The notes below the pieces were generated by a model, which was not told the origin of the DNA, did no database searches, and saw only the letters and a list, made by a program, of their open reading frames with translations. A DNA stretch of 64,000 nucleotides from Pedobacter sp. KBS0701. Its GTDB lineage: Bacteria > Bacteroidota > Bacteroidia > Sphingobacteriales > Sphingobacteriaceae. The DNA is taken from positions 1,736,001 through 1,800,000 of the forward strand of contig NZ_CP042171.1 of NCBI RefSeq assembly GCF_005938645.2. Reading direction: 5' to 3'. The position numbers and the translations under genes were made by a program. Every line of letters starts with the position of its first letter. Position 1 is the first letter of the stretch. Positions 55,433-64,000 of this stretch are shown here, one piece after another.

Positions 55433-55780
55433 GGTTTAGAAACAAAGGTTTGTGCACCCTGCAACCCAACAAATGAAATACTGTTTTGGCCATTTAGCTC
55501 CGGTTGCAGCATTACCCTGCAGCAACGAGGCACGAGGCAGCGAAGCGTATAAGCGTAAAACGGGCAGAAATTAGTTGTTCACAGTAGAGGCCTTGCGCTC
55601 CAAATAAAATGATGCCCTTTAATCAGGAAATAAGCGGTTCGTGCTACTATATAAGCATGTTCCCGCTTTTCGTTGGTATTGCCGGCATGGAGCCTGCAGC
55701 TACCACTGCAATACGGGTTTAGGAACAAAGGTTTGTGCACCCAGTAACTCCGAAAATGAAATATTATATTTGGCATTTAG
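55433..55780. repeat. Pair of 65-base imperfect direct repeats
   Basis: The segments 55433-55497 and 55716-55780 share GGTTTAG-AACAAAGGTTTGTGCACCC, then AAATGAAATA and TGGC-CATTTAG in the same order and spacing, with a few substitutions and small shifts. The 218 bases between them hold other hairpins. Confidence 0.6.
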
Positions 55781-55827
55781 TTTTATCTATATTTACCTGA
55801 AGCATATTATATTAAATACTTATAGCT

Positions 55828-56268
55828 ATGGAAGCCTCTTTAAGCGAACAGCGTTTAACTTTTTTAAGGCAGTCAATTGGCAAGGTCATTACCAATTCGC
55901 CTTCTAACTTTATGAACTGGCTGGCGCCTGTTTTAGTTAAAGCAGAGCATGGCATATTGATTTGCCAGTATACCATCCGTAAAGAAATGACCAATCCTTA
56001 TCAAATTTTACACGGGGGCGTAACAGCAGGCATTATAGATGATTTAATTGGTGCAACAGTTTTTACTATGGGATTAAATGAACGGTATACTACTGTAAAT
56101 AATTATATCGATTATTTTGCTACAGCCAGCGAAGGCGACGAAGTTGTTGCAGAAACCTCGATTGTAAAAAGAGGACGAACAATATTAAATCTGCAATGCG
56201 AAATATTTTTACCCTCAAAAAAGCGTTTAATAGCTAAAGGTTATTCCAATATGTTAAACATAGGTTAA
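55828..56268 (+). CDS. PaaI-family hotdog thioesterase
   Basis: Acyl-CoA thioesterase of 146 residues, cytosolic. The hotdog fold is seen in ILHGGVTAGIIDDLIGATVFTMG, where HGG and the following Asp are catalytic, then NNYIDYFATASEGDEVVAETSIVKRGRTILNLQCEIF. Length is usual. The substrate is unknown. A small protein gene follows it in the same direction after 100 bases. Confidence 0.9.
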   Translation: MEASLSEQRLTFLRQSIGKVITNSPSNFMNWLAPVLVKAEHGILICQYTIRKEMTNPYQILHGGVTAGIIDDLIGATVFTMGLNERYTTVNNYIDYFATASEGDEVVAETSIVKRGRTILNLQCEIFLPSKKRLIAKGYSNMLNIG

Positions 56269-56368
56269 GTCTTTTCTGTTAGCTTAAGAATTAATTATTA
56301 ATTCCTTTAAATTGACGAAACATTCTCGTTTATAATTTGTTGTAAATTAACCAAAAATATAATGAGCC

Positions 56369-56611
56369 ATGTTAGAAAATTATTCCACCCTGCAATTCAA
56401 TGTGAGAGGCAAAATTTTTAAGGGATTTTGCATGCGTATTCAAGATGATTTTCACGAAACTTATGCCGTTGTTTTAGATGGCTACCATTCTTTCTGTATC
56501 TGGCTGGATAATAAAACAGAAAAATGGTGTGCTTCAAAAAACGTAGCAATTGATCCTGATGCTATTGATGAAATCATTACCAGGATATCTATTCCGCAAC
56601 CATCTTGCTAA
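56369..56611 (+). CDS. Small protein of unknown function
   Basis: Product of 80 residues, soluble, with a Trp/Cys-rich middle: YHSFCIWLDNKTEKWCASKNVAID. The ATG is preceded by an A-rich region. No known family recognised. A perfect long hairpin lies 22 bases past its stop, which supports a real transcript. Confidence 0.6.
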   Translation: MLENYSTLQFNVRGKIFKGFCMRIQDDFHETYAVVLDGYHSFCIWLDNKTEKWCASKNVAIDPDAIDEIITRISIPQPSC

Positions 56612-56633
56612 TATTACGTAATAAAAATACTTT

Positions 56634-56670
56634 AGCATAAATCTTATAGCTGACCTATAGGATTTATGCT
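56634..56670. terminator. Hairpin after the small gene
   Basis: AGCATAAATCTTATAG (56634-56649) and CTATAGGATTTATGCT (56655-56670) pair with one mismatch around a 5-base loop, followed by T-rich DNA. Confidence 0.65.
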
Positions 56671-56697
56671 GCTTTACTCTTTATTCTCTTCTTTTTC

Positions 56698-56850
56698 CTG
56701 AATTGTCATTCTGAATGAAATGAAGAATCTTTAAAAGAAGGCGAATGGAAGGATTTGCAACTTTTTCCTGAATGAATACTCTTGGTGCGTATTGACTATT
56801 AAAACAGATTGCTTCGCTGATGAAGAATTTATTTCGCAATGACGACAAGG
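56698..56850. repeat. Intergenic palindromic repeat near the SpmAB gene
   Basis: TTGTCATTCTGAATGAAATGAAGAATC on the left and GAAGAATTTATTTCGCAATGACGAC on the right form a long imperfect inverted pair of the same style as the other intergenic repeats. Confidence 0.5.
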
Positions 56851-56897
56851 AGCTTGATACACCAATGCCTAATAAACCAATGACTAATGAACGAACC

Positions 56898-58169
56898 TTA
56901 CGCAAAAAACATATAACTGAGTGCAATCGCCGTACAAACCCCAACTAAATCAGCCAATAACATCGAGCCGATAGCGTAACGCGTATTTTTAATGCCAACA
57001 GAGCCAAAGTAAACTGCTACTACATAAAAAGTGGTATCAGAAGCACCCTGAAAAACACCGGATAGCTTACTGGCAAATGAATCTGGTCCGCTTGAAATCA
57101 TGGTGCTTACCATCATTCCCCGGGCAGCACCACCACTTAAAGGCCTGATTAAGGCTGTGGGTAATGCATCAACAAATTTGGTGTCGGCTCCAAAAAATAC
57201 AAACATGTTTTTAATCCCGCTCATGATCACATCAAAGGTTCCGCTGGTTCTCAACATGCTTACGGCCACTAAAATTCCAACTAAATATGGGATAATTTTA
57301 AGTGCGGTCTCAAATCCGCCTTTGGCTCCATCGATAAATGCGTCAAAAACATCTATTTTTTTATAGAGCGCGCCCAATACAATCAATAAAAAGATCAATA
57401 AAATTATTCCGCCGCTTAATAAGCCTGAAAATGATTTTATACTTTCCGCATTTAATTTGCTCACATACCAAACCAGTAAGCCTACAACAGCAGAAATACT
57501 GAGTACCCAGGTAATGATAACAGGTTGAAGTAAGTTTATCTTTTGTTTAAAGGATACAATGAGCATGGCGGCCATGGTGCCAACAAAAGTTACAATTAAA
57601 CATGGGATGAAAATATCAGTTGGGTCTTGCGCATTTTGAGTTGACCTGATGGCAATTACACTAACAGGAATTAGACATAAACCAGCAGCGTGCAGGCATA
57701 AAAACATAATCTGCGAATTACTGGCAACATCTTTATTTGGATTAAGCTCCTGCAAACTTTCCATCGCCTTTATACCAAATGGAGTGGCTGCATTATCTAA
57801 ACCTAATAAATTGGCAGAGAAATTCATGATCATGTGTCCCATAGACGGGTGCCCTTTTGGAATTTCGGGAAAAAGTTTCGAAAAGAAAGGGCCAATAATC
57901 CTGGATAATAAACGGATGCCACCTGCTTTTTCGGCAATGCTCATTAAGCCCATAAATAAAGCCAATGTTCCGATCAATTTAATACAAAGATCAACCGCAA
58001 TCCAGCAGGTTTCAATAATGCCATCTAATTTTAAAGGATTTAAGGGGTCGGATGATTTACCGATTACCATCCAGTTAAAAATATCGCTATGTCCGAAAAA
58101 GAAACATTTAATACTCGCTACAACGATAGCCACAATAATAAATGCCGACCAAATTCTGCTTAATGCCAT
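56898..58169 (-). CDS. SpmA/SpmB fused membrane protein (nucleoside-recognition domains)
   Basis: Protein of 423 residues with about ten hydrophobic segments and two copies of the nucleoside-recognition (Gate) domain: the first (about 60-185) with MIMNFSANLLGLDNAATPFGIKAMESLQELN, the second (about 270-410) with ALPTALIRPLSGGAARGMM and FQGASDTTFYVVAVYFGSVGI. In Bacillus the two halves are separate genes, spmA and spmB, needed for spore core dehydration. In a non-sporing Bacteroidota the role is unknown, perhaps transport. The fusion is normal for this phylum. Confidence 0.88.
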   Translation of the reverse strand: MALSRIWSAFIIVAIVVASIKCFFFGHSDIFNWMVIGKSSDPLNPLKLDGIIETCWIAVDLCIKLIGTLALFMGLMSIAEKAGGIRLLSRIIGPFFSKLFPEIPKGHPSMGHMIMNFSANLLGLDNAATPFGIKAMESLQELNPNKDVASNSQIMFLCLHAAGLCLIPVSVIAIRSTQNAQDPTDIFIPCLIVTFVGTMAAMLIVSFKQKINLLQPVIITWVLSISAVVGLLVWYVSKLNAESIKSFSGLLSGGIILLIFLLIVLGALYKKIDVFDAFIDGAKGGFETALKIIPYLVGILVAVSMLRTSGTFDVIMSGIKNMFVFFGADTKFVDALPTALIRPLSGGAARGMMVSTMISSGPDSFASKLSGVFQGASDTTFYVVAVYFGSVGIKNTRYAIGSMLLADLVGVCTAIALSYMFFA

Positions 58170-58443
58170 TAGGGTTGCTTAGTTTTATTTGAAGGGGTTA
58201 AAATACCGCTTTTAAGCGAAAGTTCATAGTGGAGATGTCTGGAGTCGGTAGTCTTTAGTCCGAAGTTGGATTCTGCATACTAAATAATGGTACATGGTCA
58301 ATAGTCAAGTAGTTGATAGCCTGCTTATTCAGAATATTTGACTAAGAGCTATTCGCAATGAAATCATCAACTCAAAATAAAAAGTCCATGGCCAGTATTA
58401 AATACTCCTAACCATGGACTTCTGACTCCGGACTTGGGAGTAA

Positions 58444-61302
58444 CTAAGGTTTATCTTCTGTTAATTCAAAACCCCAGGTTTTTCCTTTTTCAGTAGCAGG
58501 GATTCCGCTTGTCATCCAGGCCGGGGCTTTTGCCCCTTTTAAATAATAGTCGAAAAATTGTTGTTCGCGAATTTGAATATCCTTACGGTTCTGGCGTTGA
58601 ACCAGGTTGTGTGCCTCACCATTATAGTTTAACATCCAAACAGGTTTACCTAAACGGCGCAGAGCGGTAAACATTTCGATACCCTGATACCAGGGCACGG
58701 CACCATCTGCATCATTAGCCATGACCACAACAGGCGTATTAACCTTTGGAAACATAAATAGTGGAGAGTTTTCGATATATAATTCTGGTTTTTCCCAAAG
58801 TGTTGCACCAATACGGCTTTGTGTTTTCTCGTACTGGAACTGACGGTTCATACCGGTTTCCCAACGGATACCTCCATAAGCAGAGGTCATGTTAACTACA
58901 GGTGCTCCCGCCCAGGCAGCAGCATACATATTGTTTTGGGTAATGAGGTAAGCCACCTGGTAGCCACCCCAGCTTTGGCCCTGAATACCAATTTTACTAC
59001 CATCTACCCAACTATTTTTCTTCAGACTTTCCACACCCGAATTGATGAATTCAACTGCTGACTTACCTGGGTGACCAGTTTCGTAGCTAATATCTGGCGC
59101 AAATACCAGGTAGCCGTTACTTACGAAGTAAGAAATATTTAAGCGGGATGGAGTAGGGGCCGGCGCTTGATAAGTATATAAGCCATCTGTTAGTTTTTCG
59201 TAGAAATAAGCGATCATCGGATACTTCTTATTTGGATCGAAATTTTCCGGTTTGTATAAAATACCTTCGGCCTTATATCCCTTTGGTGTAGTCCACTTAA
59301 CCAATTCAGCAGTACCCCAATTGTAGTCTTTTTGCTGAGGGTTGGTATTGCTTAATTTTGTTTCAGTTTTGAAATCGGTGGTGATATAAACATTTGGCGA
59401 TTCTACATAATTGGCTTTATCGTAAATGTAAATATCAGCATCTTTAGCTTTTACCAGGTTGGAGTATTTAAATTTAGCCATTACAACCAGTTCAGGCGCT
59501 TTAGATGAACCTACGTTGGTGCGATAAAAACCGTTTTCTTTTGTCAAATTGTTAAAGCCATCTAACCAAACTATTTCATTTGTTTTTACAAATTTGCTGT
59601 CTGCATTGCGTTCAAACCTGTTATCCTGTTGTACTCTTTCATAACGGAAAGTAAGGTTATTGGCCCTTCCGAAACCGGCGGTAATATTTTTTGGTGCCGC
59701 TTTTCCATCAGGAGAGAACGACCAGATATCATATTTATCGTAAATTAATACAGCCTTATCGCCTTCAGTCCAGGTGGCTAAACCATAAGCAGAAGGTAAA
59801 TCGGGTACGTCGTTTTCTTCATCAACAAATTTTTCAGTTAATCCGGCAGTTAGTACGGTTAATTTGCCCGTGGTTATGTTATAAGTATTCCAGCTACCTG
59901 CTTTTCTATCAAAATATAAAACATAGTTTCCGCCAGGAGACGCCATAGCATATCCGCTTAAATTATCAATGATTTTCTTTTTCTGACCGTTTTTAGTGTC
60001 AACTAAATAGTAATCTTTTGTGGTAGAACCACTCCATTGTGATTCGATTCTACGACCATAGTCTGTAGATGCTAAAACCATATTGGCATCACCTTCCGCA
60101 ATGATATTGGCATCCGGTAGTTTTAGGTCTGTTAATGGAATTACTTTAGGATCGCTGCTGTAAACATCAATAACGGATAAATAGCTTTTTTTGCTGTCCC
60201 TATCCGCATTTTTAAGCTGCATCGGCTGTAGATAATCATCTTTGTAGTTCCAAACATCAACTTTTGCCACTTCGAAATCTACGATTGTAGTATCTTTTGG
60301 CTTTTTAATGGGAGAGATGCCAAAAAATAATTTCTTGCCATCTTTACTGAAAATTATCTTTCCATCGCCATTCACAGACCATTTTGCAGGTAAGCCCGGC
60401 ATATCAAAATCTACCAGTATCTGCGCCGTATCAAGTGTTAAAGAGTTGTAATAAATATTGTAATCTTTTATTTCTTGTTTCTCCGGACTTTGCTCACCCA
60501 CAAAAGCAACATGTTCGCTTTCCTCATCAAAAGTGAAGTTTTTAAAACTTCCTTTCCCTTTAATCAAGGTTTTTAATGTGCCTTTTTCTGTATTGAGTAA
60601 GAATACACCTTGAGCTGCCGTTTTGTCCTTTTTAGATCCACTGCAGGCAAAAACCAACTGTTTGCCGTCTTTACTAAAATAATAATCGGTGACGAATTTA
60701 TAGGTTTTATCTGTGCCTGTTAAAAGGTTTTTTACCACAAGATCGGTTCCCTCTTCAGTTTTGTCTTTTCCGGCAGGTTCATCCTCAGCAAAATCAGTTT
60801 CGCCATCTTTTTTATCAGCAGGCTTTACCGTTTTCTTTGCTGTATCTGGCTTTTCAGTTAAATAGGCCATTACACCAGCGCCTTCTTCAGGGAATTTGAA
60901 AGATTTTACCCTTGCTACTTTTGTAACGGCACTGGTAGTGAGGCTGAGGATCCCTAATGAATCTTTTGGCAATTCATCTGTCTTTTTCTTTTTAATTTTA
61001 GCCTGGCGCAAATCTTTATTTAATGGACGGATGTTAAATGCCGCGAACTTGGAATCATTGCTAAATTGCGGGTTCATCCCTCTTGGGATATTTATCTTTG
61101 CATTTGTTTTAATATTAGTAAGATATAATTGTGCATCTCCTTCTTGCTGTAAGATATTGTACATAGCCCATTGACCATTATTTGATAATTGCTTTGTGCC
61201 TACTGATTCCCAGGTATCATATACCGAATGATCTAGAGGTTTCTTTTGTGCGTAGGCAAAGCTGACAACGAAAAACAGAATAATTGTTAGTCTCTTTTGC
61301 AT
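58444..61302 (-). CDS. S9-family prolyl oligopeptidase-like peptidase
   Basis: Secreted serine peptidase of 952 residues with a signal peptide (MQKRLTIILFFVVSFAYAQ). N-terminal beta-propeller part (about 30-660) and C-terminal alpha/beta hydrolase part (about 680-952). The catalytic Ser777 lies in GIQGQSWGGYQ, the Asp in ANDADGAVPWY and the His in NGEAHNL. A Lys/Asp/Glu-rich insertion (about 145-190) with KKTVKPADKKDGETD is exposed. Such enzymes split oligopeptides in the periplasm. It is longer than most family members, as is common in Bacteroidota. Confidence 0.93.
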   Translation of the reverse strand: MQKRLTIILFFVVSFAYAQKKPLDHSVYDTWESVGTKQLSNNGQWAMYNILQQEGDAQLYLTNIKTNAKINIPRGMNPQFSNDSKFAAFNIRPLNKDLRQAKIKKKKTDELPKDSLGILSLTTSAVTKVARVKSFKFPEEGAGVMAYLTEKPDTAKKTVKPADKKDGETDFAEDEPAGKDKTEEGTDLVVKNLLTGTDKTYKFVTDYYFSKDGKQLVFACSGSKKDKTAAQGVFLLNTEKGTLKTLIKGKGSFKNFTFDEESEHVAFVGEQSPEKQEIKDYNIYYNSLTLDTAQILVDFDMPGLPAKWSVNGDGKIIFSKDGKKLFFGISPIKKPKDTTIVDFEVAKVDVWNYKDDYLQPMQLKNADRDSKKSYLSVIDVYSSDPKVIPLTDLKLPDANIIAEGDANMVLASTDYGRRIESQWSGSTTKDYYLVDTKNGQKKKIIDNLSGYAMASPGGNYVLYFDRKAGSWNTYNITTGKLTVLTAGLTEKFVDEENDVPDLPSAYGLATWTEGDKAVLIYDKYDIWSFSPDGKAAPKNITAGFGRANNLTFRYERVQQDNRFERNADSKFVKTNEIVWLDGFNNLTKENGFYRTNVGSSKAPELVVMAKFKYSNLVKAKDADIYIYDKANYVESPNVYITTDFKTETKLSNTNPQQKDYNWGTAELVKWTTPKGYKAEGILYKPENFDPNKKYPMIAYFYEKLTDGLYTYQAPAPTPSRLNISYFVSNGYLVFAPDISYETGHPGKSAVEFINSGVESLKKNSWVDGSKIGIQGQSWGGYQVAYLITQNNMYAAAWAGAPVVNMTSAYGGIRWETGMNRQFQYEKTQSRIGATLWEKPELYIENSPLFMFPKVNTPVVVMANDADGAVPWYQGIEMFTALRRLGKPVWMLNYNGEAHNLVQRQNRKDIQIREQQFFDYYLKGAKAPAWMTSGIPATEKGKTWGFELTEDKP

Positions 61303-61530
61303 TTTTTAATTTATTAATTTGTTGGTTGAGATTTAATCTTCTAAAATTGGAATTTTTTAGCTTATTAGGAAACTTGTATACCAAATATTACAATAAAAAG
61401 GTGTTTTTGAAGAGACTAAATGGAACTAGTCTGGAGAGGCAGAGGTCGGGGGCCTAAAAGTTTAAGCTGTGTAGGCCAAACGCCTCACGCGTAGCGCCCT
61501 TAGTTCCATGCCCTCTGCTCAAAACTAAAA

Positions 61531-61560
61531 ACCCCCGATTGCTTTAAGCAATCGAGGGTT
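61531..61560 (-). terminator. Rho-independent terminator after yidC
   Basis: ACCCCCGATTGC and GCAATCGAGGGT pair with one mismatch around a 5-base loop; on the minus strand it is followed by a T-run. It lies 21 bases past the yidC stop. Confidence 0.8.
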
Positions 61561-61581
61561 GTGGTATCATTAAAGGCTAAA

Positions 61582-63375
61582 TTATTTTTTAGCTTGTTGT
61601 TGCTGACGCATATAGTCATCTAAACGCTGCTGGAATTTAGATTTTTTCTTTTTTTCATCAGCTGGTCTGGCTTTGTTTTGCTGGATTAGCGCATGGATTT
61701 TCTCATCGTCAACCATTCTACGAATTAAGAACTGCTGTCCGAAAGTCATTAAGTTGGCTAAGAAATAATAATAGTTTAATCCGGCAGGGTAGCTGTTTAA
61801 TACACCTAAGAAAATAACCGGCATAATGTAACCAATATATTTCATCTGACCGGTAGCACCTGAAACCTGGTTATTGAAATAAGTCATAATCAATGTAGAG
61901 ATGGTCATCAATACACACATTAAACTTAAGTGATCGCCAATGAAAGGAATTTTTACGCCAAATTTGATAAACTCATCATAAGTTGATAAATCTTTCATCC
62001 AAAGGAAACTCTCGCCTCGTAACTCAAACAAGTTAGGGAAGAAGAAGAAGAAAGCCATAACCAAAGGCAATTGAAGCACCATTGGTAAACATCCTCCTAA
62101 AGGATTTACGCCAGCTTTCTTATATAATTTTAAATATTCCTGTTGAACCAATGTTGGGTTATCTTCGCCTACCTTAGCTTTAATTTCGTCCATCTCTGGT
62201 TTCAATACCCTCATTTTAGCCATTGATAAGTATGACTTGTAGGTAAGTGGCGATAAAGCAAGTTTTAACAAGATGGTTAATACCAGAATGATCAAGCCGT
62301 AGTTCCAGTTAAAACTGTTTAAGAAATTAAATACAGGCAATACAATAAAGCGGTTAATGTATTTCAATGGCCAGTAGCCCATATCAACCTGCTGCTCTAA
62401 ATCATATCCCTGCGCTTTTAAAGTAGAGAATTTGTTTGTTCCGAAATAGAATTCCATTTCGTAAACCTGGTTGGCTGTATGTACATAAGGCAATTGCATA
62501 TTGGCATCATAAAACTTTACCTGCCCAGGAGCAGTTGGGATTTTAACTTCTAAACTTCCTTTTTCGAAAGCTTGTTTCGAGATTAAAGAAGCGGAGAAAA
62601 AGTGTTGTTTGAAAGAGAACCACTGAATTTTACCTTTTGATAATTCTTCTTTTTCATCTTTAGAAACACTTAGGTGGTTAACATCACCATCTAAATATTT
62701 GTAGTATGGTGCAGAATAACGGTGCTCACTTTCGATGGATTTTTCTTGTTGTAATAAAATAGTAGACCAGTTTAAACCAATCGTATTGCCTGCAATTACT
62801 TGTTGTAAACCAACTACATTAACATTGAAAGCTACTTTGTTGCTCAAAGCCTTTAAATCGTAAACATATTCTACGTAAGCATTAGCACCATAATTGGCAC
62901 GCATGGTAACCGTGTTACCTGTTTTTGTCGAAGTAAAATATAAATCGTTGGTATTAATTACCTTACCAGCTGCATTTAAACTTAAACCAAACTTGTTTTC
63001 GCTACCAGCAAATAAAATAAGTGGTTTACCCGTAAAGGTTTTCTGTCCTTTAACTTCAACAGATGTAATTTTACCACCTTTATTACTTAAAGTGATTAAT
63101 AAATTTTCGTTTTCTAAAACAGTATTGGCTTCAGTACCGGTTATGGCGCTACCAAAAGGGCCTTTTAAGGCTAAGGAATCTACAGCCGGATTAGCAATCG
63201 CTGCAGTTTTGGTGGTATCTTTTTGCGCAGGTGTTACACCAGCTTTTTTCAAAGAATCTAAACGCTCTGTTTCTTTGGCTTTTTTCATTTCAGCCTCGTT
63301 CGGCCTCAAAAAGTAGAATGATCCTGCCAAAATGATCATAATCAGGAACAGTCCTGTAAAGGTATTTCTATCCAT
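61582..63375 (-). CDS. yidC: Membrane protein insertase YidC
   Basis: Inserts and folds inner-membrane proteins, alone or with SecYEG. Parts: an N-terminal membrane helix (about 5-22), a large periplasmic beta-domain (about 60-340), then the conserved core of five helices (about 360-560) with the hydrophilic groove Arg in KSYLSMAKMRVLKPEMDEIK and the family words NPLGGCLPMVLQLPLVMAFFFFF and GYIMPVIFLGVLNSYPAGLNYYY. A Lys/Gln-rich tail closes it. Length 597 is normal. It lies 20 bases behind pyrG on the same strand, the usual order in this phylum. Confidence 0.97.
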   Translation of the reverse strand: MDRNTFTGLFLIMIILAGSFYFLRPNEAEMKKAKETERLDSLKKAGVTPAQKDTTKTAAIANPAVDSLALKGPFGSAITGTEANTVLENENLLITLSNKGGKITSVEVKGQKTFTGKPLILFAGSENKFGLSLNAAGKVINTNDLYFTSTKTGNTVTMRANYGANAYVEYVYDLKALSNKVAFNVNVVGLQQVIAGNTIGLNWSTILLQQEKSIESEHRYSAPYYKYLDGDVNHLSVSKDEKEELSKGKIQWFSFKQHFFSASLISKQAFEKGSLEVKIPTAPGQVKFYDANMQLPYVHTANQVYEMEFYFGTNKFSTLKAQGYDLEQQVDMGYWPLKYINRFIVLPVFNFLNSFNWNYGLIILVLTILLKLALSPLTYKSYLSMAKMRVLKPEMDEIKAKVGEDNPTLVQQEYLKLYKKAGVNPLGGCLPMVLQLPLVMAFFFFFPNLFELRGESFLWMKDLSTYDEFIKFGVKIPFIGDHLSLMCVLMTISTLIMTYFNNQVSGATGQMKYIGYIMPVIFLGVLNSYPAGLNYYYFLANLMTFGQQFLIRRMVDDEKIHALIQQNKARPADEKKKKSKFQQRLDDYMRQQQQAKK

Positions 63376-63395
63376 TATTTATGTTTGTACTGCTT

Positions 63396-64000
63396 TTAAT
63401 TCGTTTTCTTTTTTGCAAACTCCATCGCAGCGGCGACAAATTTAACAAAAAGTGGGTGAGGATTAGCAACTGTTGATTTTAATTCTGGGTGAAACTGCCC
63501 GCCAACGAAAAAAGGATGATTTTTAAGCTCTACAATTTCAACTAAATTGGTTTGCGGATTCATACCTGAAGCAATCATTCCTGCATCTTCATATTGCTTT
63601 AAATAAGCATTGTTAAATTCATAACGGTGACGATGACGCTCGTTGATATGAGATTTACCATAAATAGAAAAAGCCTTTGTTCCTTTTTTAATATCGCAAG
63701 GATAAGAGCCTAAACGCATGGTTCCACCTTTATTGGTTATTTTTTTCTGCTCTTCCATCATGTTAATTACCGGATTTGGCGAATTTTCTTCAATTTCTGT
63801 CGTGTGTGCGTCTTTCAAACCTAAAACATTACGGCCAAATTCGATAACTGCACATTGCATACCCAAACAGATTCCGAAGAAAGGAACGTTGTTTTCGCGA
63901 ACATATTTGATGGCATCAATTTTACCCTCAATACCGCGGCTGCCAAAACCTGGCGCCACTAAAACACCTTGTAAATGACTCAATTTCTCTTTGACGTTAT
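63396..64000 (-). CDS. pyrG: CTP synthase, 3' part (partial at window edge)
   Basis: C-terminal glutaminase half of CTP synthase. The frame is open past the right edge, so the start lies outside. The visible part reads [25 protein letters not shown] and contains the class I amidotransferase nucleophile Cys in FGICLGMQ and the His-Glu pair in GQFHPELKS. It supplies ammonia from glutamine to the synthase half for UTP to CTP. YidC follows it at once. Confidence 0.96.
   Translation of the reverse strand, partial: NVKEKLSHLQGVLVAPGFGSRGIEGKIDAIKYVRENNVPFFGICLGMQCAVIEFGRNVLGLKDAHTTEIEENSPNPVINMMEEQKKITNKGGTMRLGSYPCDIKKGTKAFSIYGKSHINERHRHRYEFNNAYLKQYEDAGMIASGMNPQTNLVEIVELKNHPFFVGGQFHPELKSTVANPHPLFVKFVAAAMEFAKKKTN

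Larger units (their letters stand above)
55120..55827. other. Repeat-rich gap
   Basis: No gene seen. It contains a palindromic repeat at 55152-55230 (TGTCATAC and GTGACAA ends with CTTGTCGAAG and CGACAGGCTC arms), the inverted repeat copy at 55371-55429, and two imperfect direct repeats at 55433-55497 and 55716-55780. Confidence 0.55.

Overview
The window looks like a chromosomal stretch from a member of the Bacteroidota, most likely the family Sphingobacteriaceae (Pedobacter-like). Evidence: a SusC/SusD pair with a DUF6377-type regulator, TonB receptors carrying N-terminal carboxypeptidase-like domains, a pyrG-yidC order, a fused SpmA/SpmB protein, promoters of the TTTG/TAnnTTTG type, AT-rich DNA, and many dispersed intergenic palindromes. 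No rRNA, CRISPR array, prophage or complete insertion sequence was seen. One tRNA gene, tRNA-Arg(TCT), is present.

Layout. 0-7 kb: aldo/keto reductase, lipoprotein aldose epimerase, HAD phosphatase, Crp/Fnr regulator, PAP2 phosphatase and a YhhN membrane protein, separated by repeat-rich gaps. 7.4-17.5 kb: pbpC and a very large alpha-2-macroglobulin, a classic cell-envelope pair, here split by a Fic AMP-transferase gene with a striking operator array and by an unknown secreted protein. 17.7-25.3 kb: NTF2-like protein, DUF4143 ATPase, topA with a conserved small partner, glutathione peroxidase, a YycJ-like hydrolase and a MarR regulator. 25.5-32.1 kb: MFS exporter facing marR, then a LacI regulator facing a glucuronide operon (GH2 beta-glucuronidase, SDR-type fructuronate reductase, uxuA). 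32.3-35 kb: small acidic protein, tRNA-Arg, a gene graveyard (remnants of an SMC/ABC ATPase and of a DUF421 gene), a PRISE-family reductase and a Crp/Fnr regulator.

35.5-43.7 kb: a compact polysaccharide-utilisation locus: GH43 lipoprotein, SusC, SusD, and a divergent DUF6377 regulator. 43.8-52.1 kb: membrane protein of unknown function, DUF421 protein with a zinc-ribbon tail, a serine hydrolase broken by a one-base frameshift, HEAT-repeat protein, DUF1826, DUF92, a small secreted protein, and a MaoC hydratase gene killed by one internal stop codon. 52.6-64 kb: TonB receptor with an operator overlapping its -7 box, a repeat-rich gap, a hotdog thioesterase, a small protein, the SpmAB fusion, an S9 peptidase, yidC and the 3' part of pyrG, which runs off the right edge.

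How they work together: the GH2-SDR-UxuA operon releases glucuronate and carries it from fructuronate to 2-keto-3-deoxygluconate (the isomerase UxaC and KDG kinase are not in the window). The GH43/SusCD locus captures and trims a pentose-containing polysaccharide. PbpC and alpha-2-macroglobulin act in envelope repair and protease defence. No wholly new system is proven. The best candidates for a closer look are the Fic operator array, the overlapping palindromes at the TonB receptor promoter, the 35-bp palindrome in front of the DUF4143 ATPase, and the gene fossils beside the tRNA.
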